This document shows, one piece after another, positions 52,925-61,522 of a stretch of DNA of 64,000 bases. Within the stretch, counting starts at the first letter, position 1. Every line of letters starts with the position of its first letter. This DNA comes from Nodosilinea sp. P-1105. Its GTDB lineage: Bacteria > Cyanobacteriota > Cyanobacteriia > Phormidesmidales > Phormidesmidaceae. Where the stretch lies: positions 155,556-219,555 of the forward strand of contig NZ_SMDQ01000001.1 in NCBI RefSeq assembly GCF_012911975.1. Direction: 5' to 3'. The translations under genes were made by a program, and so were the position numbers. The notes beneath the pieces are model-generated. The model saw only the letters and a list, made by a program, of their open reading frames with translations, was not told the DNA's origin and made no database searches.

Positions 52925-53826
52925 GGGATGGCCTCTGGATTGGCCAGACGCCGTTGCAAGAACTCTATGAATACGTTCACCTTGGTGGATAGATGCCGGT
53001 TCACTGGGTACAGGGCATAAATGCTTAACGGTGCCGGTTGGTAGTCCGTTAGGATACGGTGCAAGCGCCCCTGTCGCAAATCATCGCCCACAATAAATGT
53101 GGGCAACAGGGCAATGCCTAACCCAGCTAAAACAGATGCTTGCAGCACTTCACCATTATTACTGCACAGCGGACCTTGCACCATAACTCCATGGTTGGTG
53201 CCATCAGGCCCCGTCAAGTACCAGGGGATACCTGGTGCCATCGGGCCGTAATGTAGACAGGCATGCTGCTGCAACTGTTCGGGGGTGGTGGGACTACCGT
53301 GTTGGCGCAGGTAAGCGGGGGCCGCACAAAGCACCACTGGACTGGGGGCCAGCTGGTGCACAATCAGACCACTGGCTACCGGTGCTTGGGCAATGCGTAC
53401 AGTAACGTCAAAACCTTCATTGATTGGGTCAATAAAGCGATCGTTGAGCACTAACTCGATTTTCAGGTCAGGGTACTGGGCCATAAACTCCCCCAGCCTG
53501 GGGGCCAGGTGCAGGGTGCCAAAGGTCATCGGCGCATTGATGCGCAGGCTCCCCTTGGGCTCTGCTTGCAAGCGCGAAAGGGCAAGCTCCGCTTCTTCTA
53601 AATCGGCCAGAATCGCTGTGCACCGTTGATAAAAAGCGCGACCGGCATCGGTGGGGGTGACTTTGCGAGTGGTGCGGTATAGCAACTGGGTTTGCAAATA
53701 GGCCTCCAGGTTTAGCACCAACTTATTGACGGCCGATCGCGACAGCCCCATAGCCCGGGCCGCAGCGGCAAACCCGCCAGACTCAACCACCTGGGTAAAG
53801 GCGCGGAGGCTTTCAAGCTTATCCAT
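52921..53826 (-). CDS. LysR-family transcriptional regulator
   Basis: From ATG 53826 (MDKLESLRAFTQVVESGGF) the protein has 301 residues, the usual LysR length. A longer frame to 53886 is not needed. The winged helix-turn-helix fills residues 1-60 (AAARAMGLSRSAVNKLVLNLE), followed by an effector-binding domain. It is divergent from the pirin gene with about 200 bp between, the usual layout for a LysR regulator and its target. Confidence 0.93.
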   Translation of the reverse strand: MDKLESLRAFTQVVESGGFAAAARAMGLSRSAVNKLVLNLEAYLQTQLLYRTTRKVTPTDAGRAFYQRCTAILADLEEAELALSRLQAEPKGSLRINAPMTFGTLHLAPRLGEFMAQYPDLKIELVLNDRFIDPINEGFDVTVRIAQAPVASGLIVHQLAPSPVVLCAAPAYLRQHGSPTTPEQLQQHACLHYGPMAPGIPWYLTGPDGTNHGVMVQGPLCSNNGEVLQASVLAGLGIALLPTFIVGDDLRQGRLHRILTDYQPAPLSIYALYPVNRHLSTKVNVFIEFLQRRLANPEAIP

Positions 53827-54027
53827 GGGTAAACGTGCCAACTGGTCACAGAAAGACGATCTCAATTGTCGACCTAAAAGAGACAATACGTCAATAAAAT
53901 CTACTATTGTCTCTTAAACAGAATCAGTATAGGATGATTTTAATTGGATCATTGAGTCGAACAAAGACCATCCATTGACACAGATAGCGGTGACATGGAT
54001 GGACATGACCCAGGTAGGAGGTATCTG

Positions 54028-54732
54028 ATGATTACTGTTCGTCCAGCCAGCGATCGCGGCGTTGCTGACTTTGGCTGGCTAGATAGTCGCCACACGTTTT
54101 CCTTTGGCCACTACTACGATCCTCGCCACATGGGCTTTGCCAGCCTGCGGGTGATTAACGAAGACAAGGTAGCCCCTGGACAGGGATTTGGCACCCATGG
54201 CCACCGCGACATGGAGATCATGACTTACGTGCTATCGGGGGGGCTAGACCACCAAGACAGCCTTGGTGGGGGCTCCACCATTCACCCTGGCGACGTGCAG
54301 CGGATGTCTGCCGGCACAGGTATTCGCCACAGCGAATTCAACGCCTCCGCCACAGAACCAGTGCACTTCCTCCAAATTTGGATTCTGCCAGAAACCGCTG
54401 GGCTTCGGCCCAGTTACGAGCAAATTCATGTTTCCCCTGAAGCCAAACAAGGGCACCTGCACCTGATTGGTTCACGCCAGGGGGGGGATGGAGTAGTCAC
54501 CATTCATCAAGATGTCAACCTGTATGCAGCGATCTTGACTGCGGGGCAAACGGTGGACCATGCCATTGCCCCTGGACGAGGCGTCTGGGTGCAGGTCGTC
54601 CGAGGAGGCATTACCCTCAATGGTCATCCCCTAACCGCTGGGGATGGGGCTGAGATCACAGATGTGGCGGGCTTAACCCTGGTAGGCACCGCCACTGAAG
54701 CCGAAGTGCTGCTGTTTGATCTGGCTGTGTAG
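54028..54732 (+). CDS. Pirin family bicupin protein (YhaK/YhhW-like)
   Basis: I chose ATG 54028 (MITVRPASDRGVADF) because TAGGAGG lies at ideal distance; the frame opens earlier at 53995. The 234-residue protein has the metal-binding cupin motif GFGTHGHRDMEIMTYVLSG with His and Glu ligands, then GDVQRMSAGTGIRHSEFN. Bacterial pirins are often quercetinase-like or redox-sensing. It is probably controlled by the divergent LysR gene and followed 37 bp later by the CDGSH gene. Confidence 0.92.
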   Translation: MITVRPASDRGVADFGWLDSRHTFSFGHYYDPRHMGFASLRVINEDKVAPGQGFGTHGHRDMEIMTYVLSGGLDHQDSLGGGSTIHPGDVQRMSAGTGIRHSEFNASATEPVHFLQIWILPETAGLRPSYEQIHVSPEAKQGHLHLIGSRQGGDGVVTIHQDVNLYAAILTAGQTVDHAIAPGRGVWVQVVRGGITLNGHPLTAGDGAEITDVAGLTLVGTATEAEVLLFDLAV

Positions 54733-54769
54733 GGTTTGATCCGATTGTTATTGTTTTAAGGAGAGAACT

Positions 54770-55006
54770 ATGTCTGAACCAGTTATTGCCGACAAAAAGC
54801 CTGTGGTGATGGAACTGGAGGCGGGAGACTATTTTTGGTGTAGTTGTGGTCAATCCAGTAATCAGCCGTTTTGTGACGGGTCACACCAGGGCACTGACTT
54901 TACTCCCATGAAATTTACCCTTGAAGAAAAGCAGCAGGTGGCTCTGTGTGCCTGCAAGCATACCGATAACCCGCCCTTCTGCGACGGTAACCACGCCCAG
55001 CTGTGA
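54770..55006 (+). CDS. Small CDGSH iron-sulfur domain protein
   Basis: In 78 residues there are two [2Fe-2S] CDGSH motifs: CSCGQSSNQPFCDGSH and CACKHTDNPPFCDGNH. The spacing C-x-C-x2-S/T-x3-P-x-C-D-G-x-H is exact in both. Twin-CDGSH bacterial proteins are soluble redox-active cluster carriers. A strong AAGGAG site precedes it. Likely cotranscribed with pirin, suggesting a redox-related pair. Confidence 0.93.
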   Translation: MSEPVIADKKPVVMELEAGDYFWCSCGQSSNQPFCDGSHQGTDFTPMKFTLEEKQQVALCACKHTDNPPFCDGNHAQL

Positions 55007-55082
55007 GGGCTTAAGGGAATTTCAGAATAACACCATGCCTCTGTAGGCAAAGCTTCCGTGCCCATCGGGACATCACAAGGAC

Positions 55083-55550
55083 TTAGATACCGGTATCCAG
55101 CGCTTCAATTAACTTATCTAAATAAATACCCATCAAATTCGCCTGCTCCCCAGGGATGTTGCTGCGCACTTCCTCTTTCAACATGCGATAGGCCACCACA
55201 CAAGCGTCTTGACGGTGAAAAGCCCGGATGATGTTCTGCATCCACACTAAATACTCTTCCATAAATCCATCTTGATCGTTTAGCAGCACCCCTTTGGCAA
55301 TATATTCCAGGGTAAACATCATATCCCGCTGGCATTGGGGGCCATGCTCCTGTACGACTTGGCGATGGGGGGTTTGAATCAGGCGGCGGAGGGCATTGAG
55401 TACCAGCGTTTTGTTCTGCTCTTTGATAGAGGTGTAGGTCGCTACCCGAGTCTGAAACGCTGTGGCTAACTCGTCAAAAGAGCGTAGTTCAATGTCGTTT
55501 AGATAACGTCCATCGGCTTCTTTAATCGCGTCCATTAATGTATTGTTCAT
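55083..55550 (-). CDS. Orphan phycobiliprotein-like (allophycocyanin-like) protein
   Basis: From ATG 55550 (MNNTLMDAIKEADGRYL), with GGA ten bases upstream, the product has 155 residues. It follows the phycobilisome protein fold: an ADGRYL helix start, LATAFQTRVATY, and QCQRDMMFTLEYIAKGVLL, which aligns with ACLRDMEIILRYV of allophycocyanin. Cys73 therefore sits at the bilin-attachment position. No apc/cpc genes are nearby, and the protein is divergent from rod and core subunits. It may be a sensor-type or assembly-related phycobiliprotein, such as the AplA group. A longer frame upstream is unlikely. Confidence 0.8.
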   Translation of the reverse strand: MNNTLMDAIKEADGRYLNDIELRSFDELATAFQTRVATYTSIKEQNKTLVLNALRRLIQTPHRQVVQEHGPQCQRDMMFTLEYIAKGVLLNDQDGFMEEYLVWMQNIIRAFHRQDACVVAYRMLKEEVRSNIPGEQANLMGIYLDKLIEALDTGI

Positions 55551-55796
55551 GGCGTCCTTCCTTGGGTGCAATTGGCCTGGGGCCACTCTATCAATGCAGT
55601 ACTTAGGAGATTTCTGAGAAAGACAATCCCGCTTGTTGTCAGCGATCATAGCTTTCGTAGGGTGGGCAATGCCCACCACTCGGGAGAAAGTTTCCTAGAA
55701 GTCACCTTACCACTGCTTACCCAAGGTTCCCAACGAGAAAACGCCACTACATTCTCCTTTACAAGTCTTAGTATGGCGTTAGTAACGCCTAGGGAA

Positions 55797-55895
55797 TCGG
55801 TACAGTATGCCAAGATCCCAGGGTTCTTGAGTTCATTGACCATTAACTTTGGGGCACTCCAGGACAGAACCCTGGGATCTGTACCGGCGTTTTAG
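55797..55895. repeat. TCGGTACAG inverted-repeat element, copy 2 (99 bp)
   Basis: TCGGTACAGTATGCCAAGAT runs on into CCCAGGGTTCT and returns inverted as AGAACCCTGGGATCTGTACC before GGCGTTTTAG. Both ends match 43231-43306; the middle is longer and different. Confidence 0.8.
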
Positions 55896-55974
55896 CAGAA
55901 ATACGACCACATTCATAGAGGGTGTTAGGTTCTGGGTGTCAGGTATCAGGAATAGTTGACCGACTCATGCCACA
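55895..55974. repeat. Interspersed repeat (AGAAATATGACCACC...GTATCAGG), copy 2
   Basis: Contains CAGAAATACGACCAC, GGTTCTGGGTGTCAGG, TATCAGGAATAG and TTGACCGACTCATGCCACA, matching 33998-34070 and 63492-63573. Confidence 0.78.
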
Positions 55975-55985
55975 ATGTACTAGGA

Positions 55986-56291
55986 TCAATCACCCGTCCA
56001 GTCGGGGCAAGGGGCGGGGGCTGCCCAGCCGTAAGGGTGCAGGGCACATACCAAAAGTTGCCGTTTGGCTTTGCTCTGACCGTAGGCGATGCCGTGGTAG
56101 TTCTGACACCCCTGGCAAGGCTTAGGGCGGCTGGAGGTGGGATCTTTAAAGCCAACTTGCGATCGCAGAATTTGCTGCTTACTCTGACCACGGTGCCATT
56201 GTTCGTAGGCACGGCGACGACATAGGTCATTGGCCCGCTGAAACAAATCGTTCGTAATGCTCACGGCAGCACCTGCCTGAAGGGGGATCAT
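55986..56291 (-). CDS. Small cysteine-rich protein, possible metal binding
   Basis: The 101-residue protein has helical, basic residues 10-45. A Cys-rich half follows: PCQGCQNYHGIAYG, then LLVCALHPYGW and CPDWTG. The CxxC and two later cysteines with adjacent His resemble a zinc or iron site found in small cyanobacterial proteins of unknown function. I do not recognise a named family. The conserved-looking CALHPYGW/CPDW pattern argues for a real gene. Confidence 0.65.
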   Translation of the reverse strand: MIPLQAGAAVSITNDLFQRANDLCRRRAYEQWHRGQSKQQILRSQVGFKDPTSSRPKPCQGCQNYHGIAYGQSKAKRQLLVCALHPYGWAAPAPCPDWTGD

Positions 56292-56354
56292 CTTTTAGCC
56301 TAACGAAGGACACCGGGCAAGTCGGGAAAACTTAAAAAGTCGTGAACAAGCCCC

Positions 56355-56945
56355 CTACTCCGCTTGCACAAATGGGGTATTCCACAGGGTCCAATTTTCT
56401 TTGTTAAAGGGCGATCGCCAGTGTCGAATCAGGTCTAGTTCTAGCCGTTGTCGGGCCTGACGATCGGCGGCGGCATGGGGCCAAAAGCTAATATTCACCG
56501 CTACCGACAGTTGGTGACTACGGTGGGCCTCAATGTAGCTGAGAATGTAGCGCTTACAATCATGCACCCCTTTCCACCGTTGATTCGCCTTAATCGTTTC
56601 ACCCACGTACAGCAGTACAACCGCGGCGTCATCAATCACAAAGTAGAGAGCCGGCCCCCCGGCTTCGTCGAACTGCCCGCGCCAAAACGCTGCATTTTGA
56701 GGGGGCAAGGTAAAGGGATCGATGGTTTCCACCGAGGCCGGGGCCGGGGCCATGTCAAACAATGCCCCTTGTTGGGCCTGAGGGGTTAATCGCACCTGGT
56801 GCTGATACTGGGCCACCCGCTGCTTCCAGGTGACCAACTCCGATCGGGGAATCGCTGAGGCCGATGAGCGGTTATAGGCCCACGACACATCGGCCGCCCG
56901 TTGATCAGCATCAGACAATAAAGAGGGTTGATAGTCGGAGGGCAT
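56355..56945 (-). CDS. GIY-YIG nuclease-like domain protein
   Basis: Start ATG 56945 (MPSDYQPSLLSDADQRAAD) gives 196 residues; a longer frame to 57023 exists. The C-terminal two thirds carries a GIY-YIG-like fold: ALYFVIDDAAVVLLYVGET replaces the GIY..YIG pair, followed by RWKGVHDC and a later LELDLIRHWRSPFNKENW with the catalytic-type Glu. The first motif is degenerate (no GIY), so activity is uncertain. Confidence 0.75.
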   Translation of the reverse strand: MPSDYQPSLLSDADQRAADVSWAYNRSSASAIPRSELVTWKQRVAQYQHQVRLTPQAQQGALFDMAPAPASVETIDPFTLPPQNAAFWRGQFDEAGGPALYFVIDDAAVVLLYVGETIKANQRWKGVHDCKRYILSYIEAHRSHQLSVAVNISFWPHAAADRQARQRLELDLIRHWRSPFNKENWTLWNTPFVQAE

Positions 56946-57110
56946 AGACCTAGGGATAGCGGTTATCGGTCCTGATGATAGGCTAAATTCACTAGGTGTG
57001 GTGGCCCAGAAGAAAATATTCACAGGTATGAGCCCATGGCCCTATAACTTTCTTACATTCTTGTCCTATGGTTGGTCTGCCAATGTTTTGCTGTCTATTC
57101 GGAGAATCAT

Positions 57111-57605
57111 ATGTCAACGTTAACGGTTTGGAAGTTTGATACCGCTGACGGGGCTGAAAATGCCCTGGAAAAGCTGAAAGGTCTAACCAAGCAAGAGTTG
57201 ATTCAGGTGCTAGACGCCGCCGTCGTCACGTGGCCCACAGGGCGGAAAAAACCTAAAACCTATCAAGCGGTCAGCACAGTGGGCGTTGGGGCCTTAGGGG
57301 GTGCCTTTTGGGGGATGCTGTTTGGCCTGATTTTCTTGGTGCCGCTATTCGGCATGATTGTCGGTGCCACCGCAGGAGCTTTATCTGGCAAATTTACCGA
57401 CTATGGCATTGACGACGACTTCATCAAAGAATTGCGGGACAAGGTCACCGAAGGCACCTCGGCCCTATTCCTGCTGACCGGCCAGGTCACAGTGGATAAA
57501 GTTAGCGCGGCCTTTTCTGATTCAGAAAAAGGTGAGCTAATTCAATCCAACCTCTCCACTGAGCAGGAAGCAAAACTGCGGGAAGACTTCGGCGCTGAAA
57601 TCTAG
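57111..57605 (+). CDS. DUF1269 family membrane protein
   Basis: From ATG 57111 (GGAG just upstream) the 164-residue protein begins MSTLTVWKFDTADGAENAL and has a Gly-rich double membrane segment (VGALGGAFWGMLFGLIFLVPLFGMIVGATAGALSG in pieces). A C-terminal helical region ends LREDFGAEI. DUF1269 proteins resemble general stress or ferritin-associated membrane proteins; function unknown. Confidence 0.88.
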   Translation: MSTLTVWKFDTADGAENALEKLKGLTKQELIQVLDAAVVTWPTGRKKPKTYQAVSTVGVGALGGAFWGMLFGLIFLVPLFGMIVGATAGALSGKFTDYGIDDDFIKELRDKVTEGTSALFLLTGQVTVDKVSAAFSDSEKGELIQSNLSTEQEAKLREDFGAEI

Positions 57606-57769
57606 TGTGGCGTCAAGTTTTAATTTTAGGGCCGACAGCTGTAGTGACCCACCCTGCCCTCCGAACACCCCTCCGAGGGAGGGGACAGAGCCCGTCAGCC
57701 CGCTGTTACAGTAGGGTGTCATGGCCGGGAACTGCGATCGCCGTGGGCTTAACCATCGTCGAAACAATG

Positions 57770-57804
57770 CCTGAATGTCCACCGCCATTGGGGGGACATT
57801 CAGG
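57770..57804. promoter_or_regulatory. Perfect 11-bp stem hairpin upstream of secreted protein gene
   Basis: CCTGAATGTCC pairs exactly with GGACATTCAGG across a 13-nt loop, ending 83 bp before the ATG at 57888. No T-run follows. It could terminate the DUF1269 transcript or sit in the 5' leader. A second small stem (CCCCTCC/GGAGGGG) lies near 57667. Confidence 0.55.
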
Positions 57805-57887
57805 TATTATTAATGCCGCTAGTTTTCATGTCTCTCGCCAGCCTGTAGATTTAATCTTTCATTTTCGCTAGTTTAAGGACCGCTATC

Positions 57888-58382
57888 ATGAATCTGCGCA
57901 AGATTGGGGTTTTAGGCATCAGCCTTGGCCTTGGCTTCACCCTGTTACCAGGGCTAGCCATCGCCGCCGCCAAGCCATCGCCGTCCCCTTCTGCAGTGGC
58001 ACAAGCTACCGCAGACCCTACCTGTGTGGCCCTACAGGAAATCACTACTGGGGATACTGAAGTCCGTAAACGGATTGAAAATCGGGTGCTGGGCAGCAAC
58101 AACTGGAATACGGATTTCTTAGTGCCTGGTAACCAACCCTTTCGGTATTTTGTGGCCATTATTACCCCCGAAAATACCGCCACCTACGAAATGTCGGTTA
58201 ATTTGCGGTTGCCCACAGGGGCCTCAGAACCAGCCTTTAGCACCCGAGCGGATGTGCAAGCTGGGGTCACCTTCTCAATTCCGTTTCAGTCACCCACTGG
58301 ACGACAGCCATCAGTGGTCAACGTCCGGGTAGGGGGCGTTAATGGCAACGTCTATACGATTGGCGTGGCTGCTTGCCCCTAA
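57888..58382 (+). CDS. Secreted protein of unknown function
   Basis: The 164-residue precursor has a clear signal peptide (IGVLGISLGLGFTLLPGLAIAAA). The mature protein is beta-rich with two cysteines (DPTCVAL near the start, GVAACP at the end), which could form a disulfide. No family is recognised. A possible C-terminal Ig-like or carbohydrate-binding fold is suggested only by strand-like alternation. AAGGA lies near the start codon. Confidence 0.75.
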   Translation: MNLRKIGVLGISLGLGFTLLPGLAIAAAKPSPSPSAVAQATADPTCVALQEITTGDTEVRKRIENRVLGSNNWNTDFLVPGNQPFRYFVAIITPENTATYEMSVNLRLPTGASEPAFSTRADVQAGVTFSIPFQSPTGRQPSVVNVRVGGVNGNVYTIGVAACP

Positions 58383-58412
58383 TCACCTTTCCTCGTACAA
58401 ATAGGCCGATAC

Positions 58413-58779
58413 TTAGTGGCAATCCAAACTGTTGAAGACCTGATCGGCTGTGGCTTCAGGCGCTTCTCCTTGGGCTAGTATCCAGGCAAACTGGGCTTGG
58501 TCGTTGTGCTCCACAAAGGCCAATAGGCTGGTGGCGTCATGGGTACTTTGCGCTTGCTCAAACCGTCCAGTTTGCGCCACAACCGCGACTGGCTGACCAC
58601 AGAGGGTGCGCTCCTCCACCCGTTCCTCCGCCAGCTGATAATTGCCTTCTACTCAGCACCCCTACCCCGAGGCCGATGAGCAACAATAGGGTTAAACATC
58701 CGCCACAGCCGAGGGCAATTTGCTTAGCTCCAACAGCCTGCTGGGGCGGTGGAGTAGGGGAAACGTCGTTGTCCGTCAT
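58413..58779 (-). pseudogene. Frameshifted membrane protein, possibly Coa1-like
   Basis: The N-terminal part (MTDNDVSPTPPPQQA..., helix CGGCLTLLLLIGLGVGVLS) and the C-terminal part (EGNYQLAEERVEERTLCGQPV...FNSLDCH) are in different frames that join near 58645. Read together they make one coherent protein of about 120 residues: a single anchor plus a Coa1-like YQLAxERV segment. One base difference explains it, so a true frameshift or a sequencing error is equally possible. Confidence 0.6.
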
Positions 58780-58974
58780 CGCTGATTACACACTTGCAGT
58801 ATCTTGTCCCATGTTGGCGACGGCCTCTACTCAACTGCTCCTGTGCCGTCCTACTTGTGCCGTCCTAAAATCAGGCAATGAGTTTTAGTTGGGCGGTTCG
58901 GTCAGTCGATCGTCCAGAGTTTTTGTAGACTAGGGATGGACCATGGCAACACCAGATTAAGGAAGCAGCACATC

Positions 58975-59748
58975 ATGGGGTTATTTGATCGCGTCAGCCG
59001 AGTGATTCGCTCTAACCTAAATGCCGCGGTGAGTTCGGCGGAGAATCCAGAAAAGATTCTGGATCAGGCCATCATCGACATGCAAGAGGACCTGGTGCAA
59101 ATGCGTCAGGCTGTTGCTGGCGCGATCGCCAGTCAGAAGCGGGTTCAGCAGCAATATGATAAGGCTCAGAATGATGCCAACACCTGGCAGCAGCGAGCTC
59201 AGTTAGCCTTGCAAAAAGGCGATGAAGACCTGGCCCGTCAGGCCCTAGGCCGCAAAAAATCCCAAGCGGAAACGGCCGCCGCCCTGAAAGCCCAGCTTGA
59301 CACCCAGAGTGTTACGGTAGAGCAGCTTAAGCGCAACTTAATTGGCCTTGAAAGTAAGCTCTCAGAAGCTAAGACCAAGAAAGATATGCTCAAGGCTCGG
59401 GCCAGTGCCGCTAAGGCTAACGAGCAGTTGCAAAACACCACTGCCAGCATGAACACCAGCAGTGCCATGGCTGCGTTTGAGCGCATGGAAGAAAAAGTGA
59501 TGCAAATGGAGGCCACCTCCCAAGCAGCCGCAGAGTTGGCCGGGTCAGATCTAGAAAGTCAGTTTGCCAAGTTGGAAGCTGGCGGCGATGTGGACTTAGA
59601 GTTGGCGGCGATGAAGGCTCAGCTATCTGGGGGCAGCGTCGATCAAGGGCAGTTGCCCGGCAGCGAAACCGCTCAGTCCTCTCCCCAAGGGGCCGACGTG
59701 GATGCTGAATTAGAAGAGCTCAGGGCCCAAATTGATCAGCTGGATTAA
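58975..59748 (+). CDS. vipp1: Vipp1/PspA family membrane-remodelling protein
   Basis: From ATG 58975 (MGLFDRVSRVIRSNLNAAVS) the 257-residue protein has the amphipathic helix 1 and long coiled coil of PspA/IM30. AENPEKILDQAIIDMQEDLVQMRQ is diagnostic. An extra C-terminal helix (about 235-257, VDAELEELRAQIDQLD), separated by a flexible linker, marks it as Vipp1 rather than PspA. Vipp1 is an ESCRT-III-like oligomer needed for thylakoid maintenance. The aminotransferase gene begins 11 bp later. Confidence 0.93.
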   Translation: MGLFDRVSRVIRSNLNAAVSSAENPEKILDQAIIDMQEDLVQMRQAVAGAIASQKRVQQQYDKAQNDANTWQQRAQLALQKGDEDLARQALGRKKSQAETAAALKAQLDTQSVTVEQLKRNLIGLESKLSEAKTKKDMLKARASAAKANEQLQNTTASMNTSSAMAAFERMEEKVMQMEATSQAAAELAGSDLESQFAKLEAGGDVDLELAAMKAQLSGGSVDQGQLPGSETAQSSPQGADVDAELEELRAQIDQLD

Positions 59749-59759
59749 GCTAAAACACC

Positions 59760-60923
59760 ATGCAACTTGCCCAACGACTGCAGCCGCTGCAGGGGAACGT
59801 CTTTGCCGACATGGATCGGGCTAAGGCCAGCGCCCGGGCCGCAGGACAGACCATTATCGATTTGTCTCTAGGCTCTTCAGACTTGCCGACCCCGCCCCAT
59901 GTGTTAGAGGCGATCGCCGCTGCCCTGCCCGATCCCAGTACCCATGGCTACTGCTTGTTCTCGGGCACCCAGGCCGTTCGTCAAGCAGCCGCTGCCTGGT
60001 ATACCCGTAAATTTGGTGTGCCGGTGGATGCCGAGACCGAGGTACTGTTGCTGATTGGCTCTCAGGAAGGTACAGCCCACCTTCCCTTGGCGGTGCTCAA
60101 CCCCGGGGACTTTGCCCTGCTGATGGATCCGGGCTACCCGTCCCATGCTGGCGGCGTTTATCTGGCTAATGGTCAGATTTATCCCATGGCCCTCAGGGCT
60201 GACCATGGCTTCTTACCCAACTTTGAGGATATTCCTGCGGCTGTTCTAGGGCAAGCCCGCTTGATGGTCTTGAGCTATCCCCATAACCCCACTACCGCCA
60301 TGGCTCCCTTGAGCTTTTGGCAGGAGGCGGTGACCTTTTGCCAGCACCATAACCTGGTGTTGGCCCATGACTTTCCCTATGCCGACCTGACCTTTACCGG
60401 CCAACCGGCCTTGTCGGTGCTACAGGCGGATCCCCAAAAGACCTGCACCATCGAGTTCTTCTCCATGTCTAAGTCTTACAACATGGGCGGGTTTCGCATC
60501 GGTTATGCCATCGGCAACGCCGCCATCATCAAGGCCCTGCGCCAAGTGAAAGCCAATGTGGACTTTAACCAATACCCCGGCATTCAGCGGGGGGCGATCG
60601 CCGCTTTGACCGGTCCCCAAGATACCGTACAGCACATGATTCACACCTTCCGCCAACGGCGAGATGTGGCTGTACAGGCACTTCACCAGATCGGCTGGAC
60701 TGTGGACCAGCCCCAGGCCACGATGTACATCTGGGCCAAACTTCCCGAAGCTTGGTCCCAGAACTCCATGGCGTTTTGCACCCAACTGGTGCAAGCAACC
60801 GGGGTGGCCTTAGCCCCTGGGATTGGCTTTGGCAAAACTGGTGAGGGGTATGTGCGCATTGCCCTAGTGCATCCCCCTGAAACGCTAGAAGCTGCAATCC
60901 AAAAGCTGGCTCAATTTGTGTAG
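59760..60923 (+). CDS. PLP-dependent aminotransferase (class I/II, LL-DAP aminotransferase-like)
   Basis: The 387-residue fold-type I enzyme has the PLP lysine in FFSMSKSYNMGGFRIGYAIG, LSYPHNPTTAMAP, and AHDFPYADLTF for cofactor binding; a C-terminal EGYVRIALV Arg binds the carboxylate. The pattern is nearest to the LL-diaminopimelate/alanine group, but substrate cannot be fixed. It sits immediately downstream of vipp1. Confidence 0.88.
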   Translation: MQLAQRLQPLQGNVFADMDRAKASARAAGQTIIDLSLGSSDLPTPPHVLEAIAAALPDPSTHGYCLFSGTQAVRQAAAAWYTRKFGVPVDAETEVLLLIGSQEGTAHLPLAVLNPGDFALLMDPGYPSHAGGVYLANGQIYPMALRADHGFLPNFEDIPAAVLGQARLMVLSYPHNPTTAMAPLSFWQEAVTFCQHHNLVLAHDFPYADLTFTGQPALSVLQADPQKTCTIEFFSMSKSYNMGGFRIGYAIGNAAIIKALRQVKANVDFNQYPGIQRGAIAALTGPQDTVQHMIHTFRQRRDVAVQALHQIGWTVDQPQATMYIWAKLPEAWSQNSMAFCTQLVQATGVALAPGIGFGKTGEGYVRIALVHPPETLEAAIQKLAQFV

Positions 60924-60969
60924 GGCTGGTTTCTGCTCAACCGCGAAAGGCTGAGTTCAGGACCCCTCC

Positions 60970-61176
60970 CTATACCCCATTCTCCGAGTTAGCATCTGGC
61001 CGTTGCTCGGCTAGAAACGCCTCCACATCACGGGTTAAGCTTTGTACCGACTCGTGAATCTCCGCTAGGGCGGCCTCCAACTGGGACGATACCAACATGG
61101 TTGACTGCAAACGGTTCAAAATATCCCGTGTTTGCTCTCGGTAGCTGGTCTCAAACTCTTGCCAATCCATAATCAT
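60970..61176 (-). CDS. Small helical protein, 68 residues
   Basis: MIMDWQEFETSYREQTRDIL opens an almost entirely helical, heptad-like protein with hydrophobic residues spaced for a coiled coil (LNRLQSTMLVSSQLEAALAEI). The tail is acidic. No known domain. It is convergent with the aminotransferase gene. AAGGAA precedes the start. Confidence 0.55.
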   Translation of the reverse strand: MIMDWQEFETSYREQTRDILNRLQSTMLVSSQLEAALAEIHESVQSLTRDVEAFLAEQRPDANSENGV

Positions 61177-61522
61177 AATTCCTTGTGACGACCATTCAGA
61201 AACGATGTGACAATTACTACACTCTAGCTGAAGACGCTTTCCTGGAATAGGGCCAAAAGTCTAGATTTTCTGGCAAAAGTTAGTTGTTATGGCTGAACCC
61301 GTTTTATCTATTGAGTGGTTGGCGGTGGGATCGACTCCGTGTAAGTACTGATCAGCCAGAGACAGCAGGGGTTTGCTCTAAAGGCGTGACAGTTAAGCCG
61401 AGAAATCCTGACTAGGCCAGGAGCCAGAATTAAGTAGCCAAGAGGGCACAGCCTCACGATCACGGTCAGGGGGTTTACCAGTATCCTAGTAAATACAGTG
61501 GTTTAACAGTTGTCATAGCCTA
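61177..61522. other. Divergent intergenic region, nothing recognised
   Basis: 346 bp between the small helical gene and uvrC. There is no reading frame, strong hairpin or repeat that I can support. Promoters for both directions are expected here. Confidence 0.5.

Larger units (their letters stand above)
55551..55985. other. Intergenic region with two interspersed repeats
   Basis: About 430 bp between the orphan phycobiliprotein and the small Cys-rich gene. The left half is unique sequence with no supported gene. The right half holds the TCGGTACAG element (55797-55895) abutting the ATGACCACC repeat (55895-55974). Confidence 0.65.
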
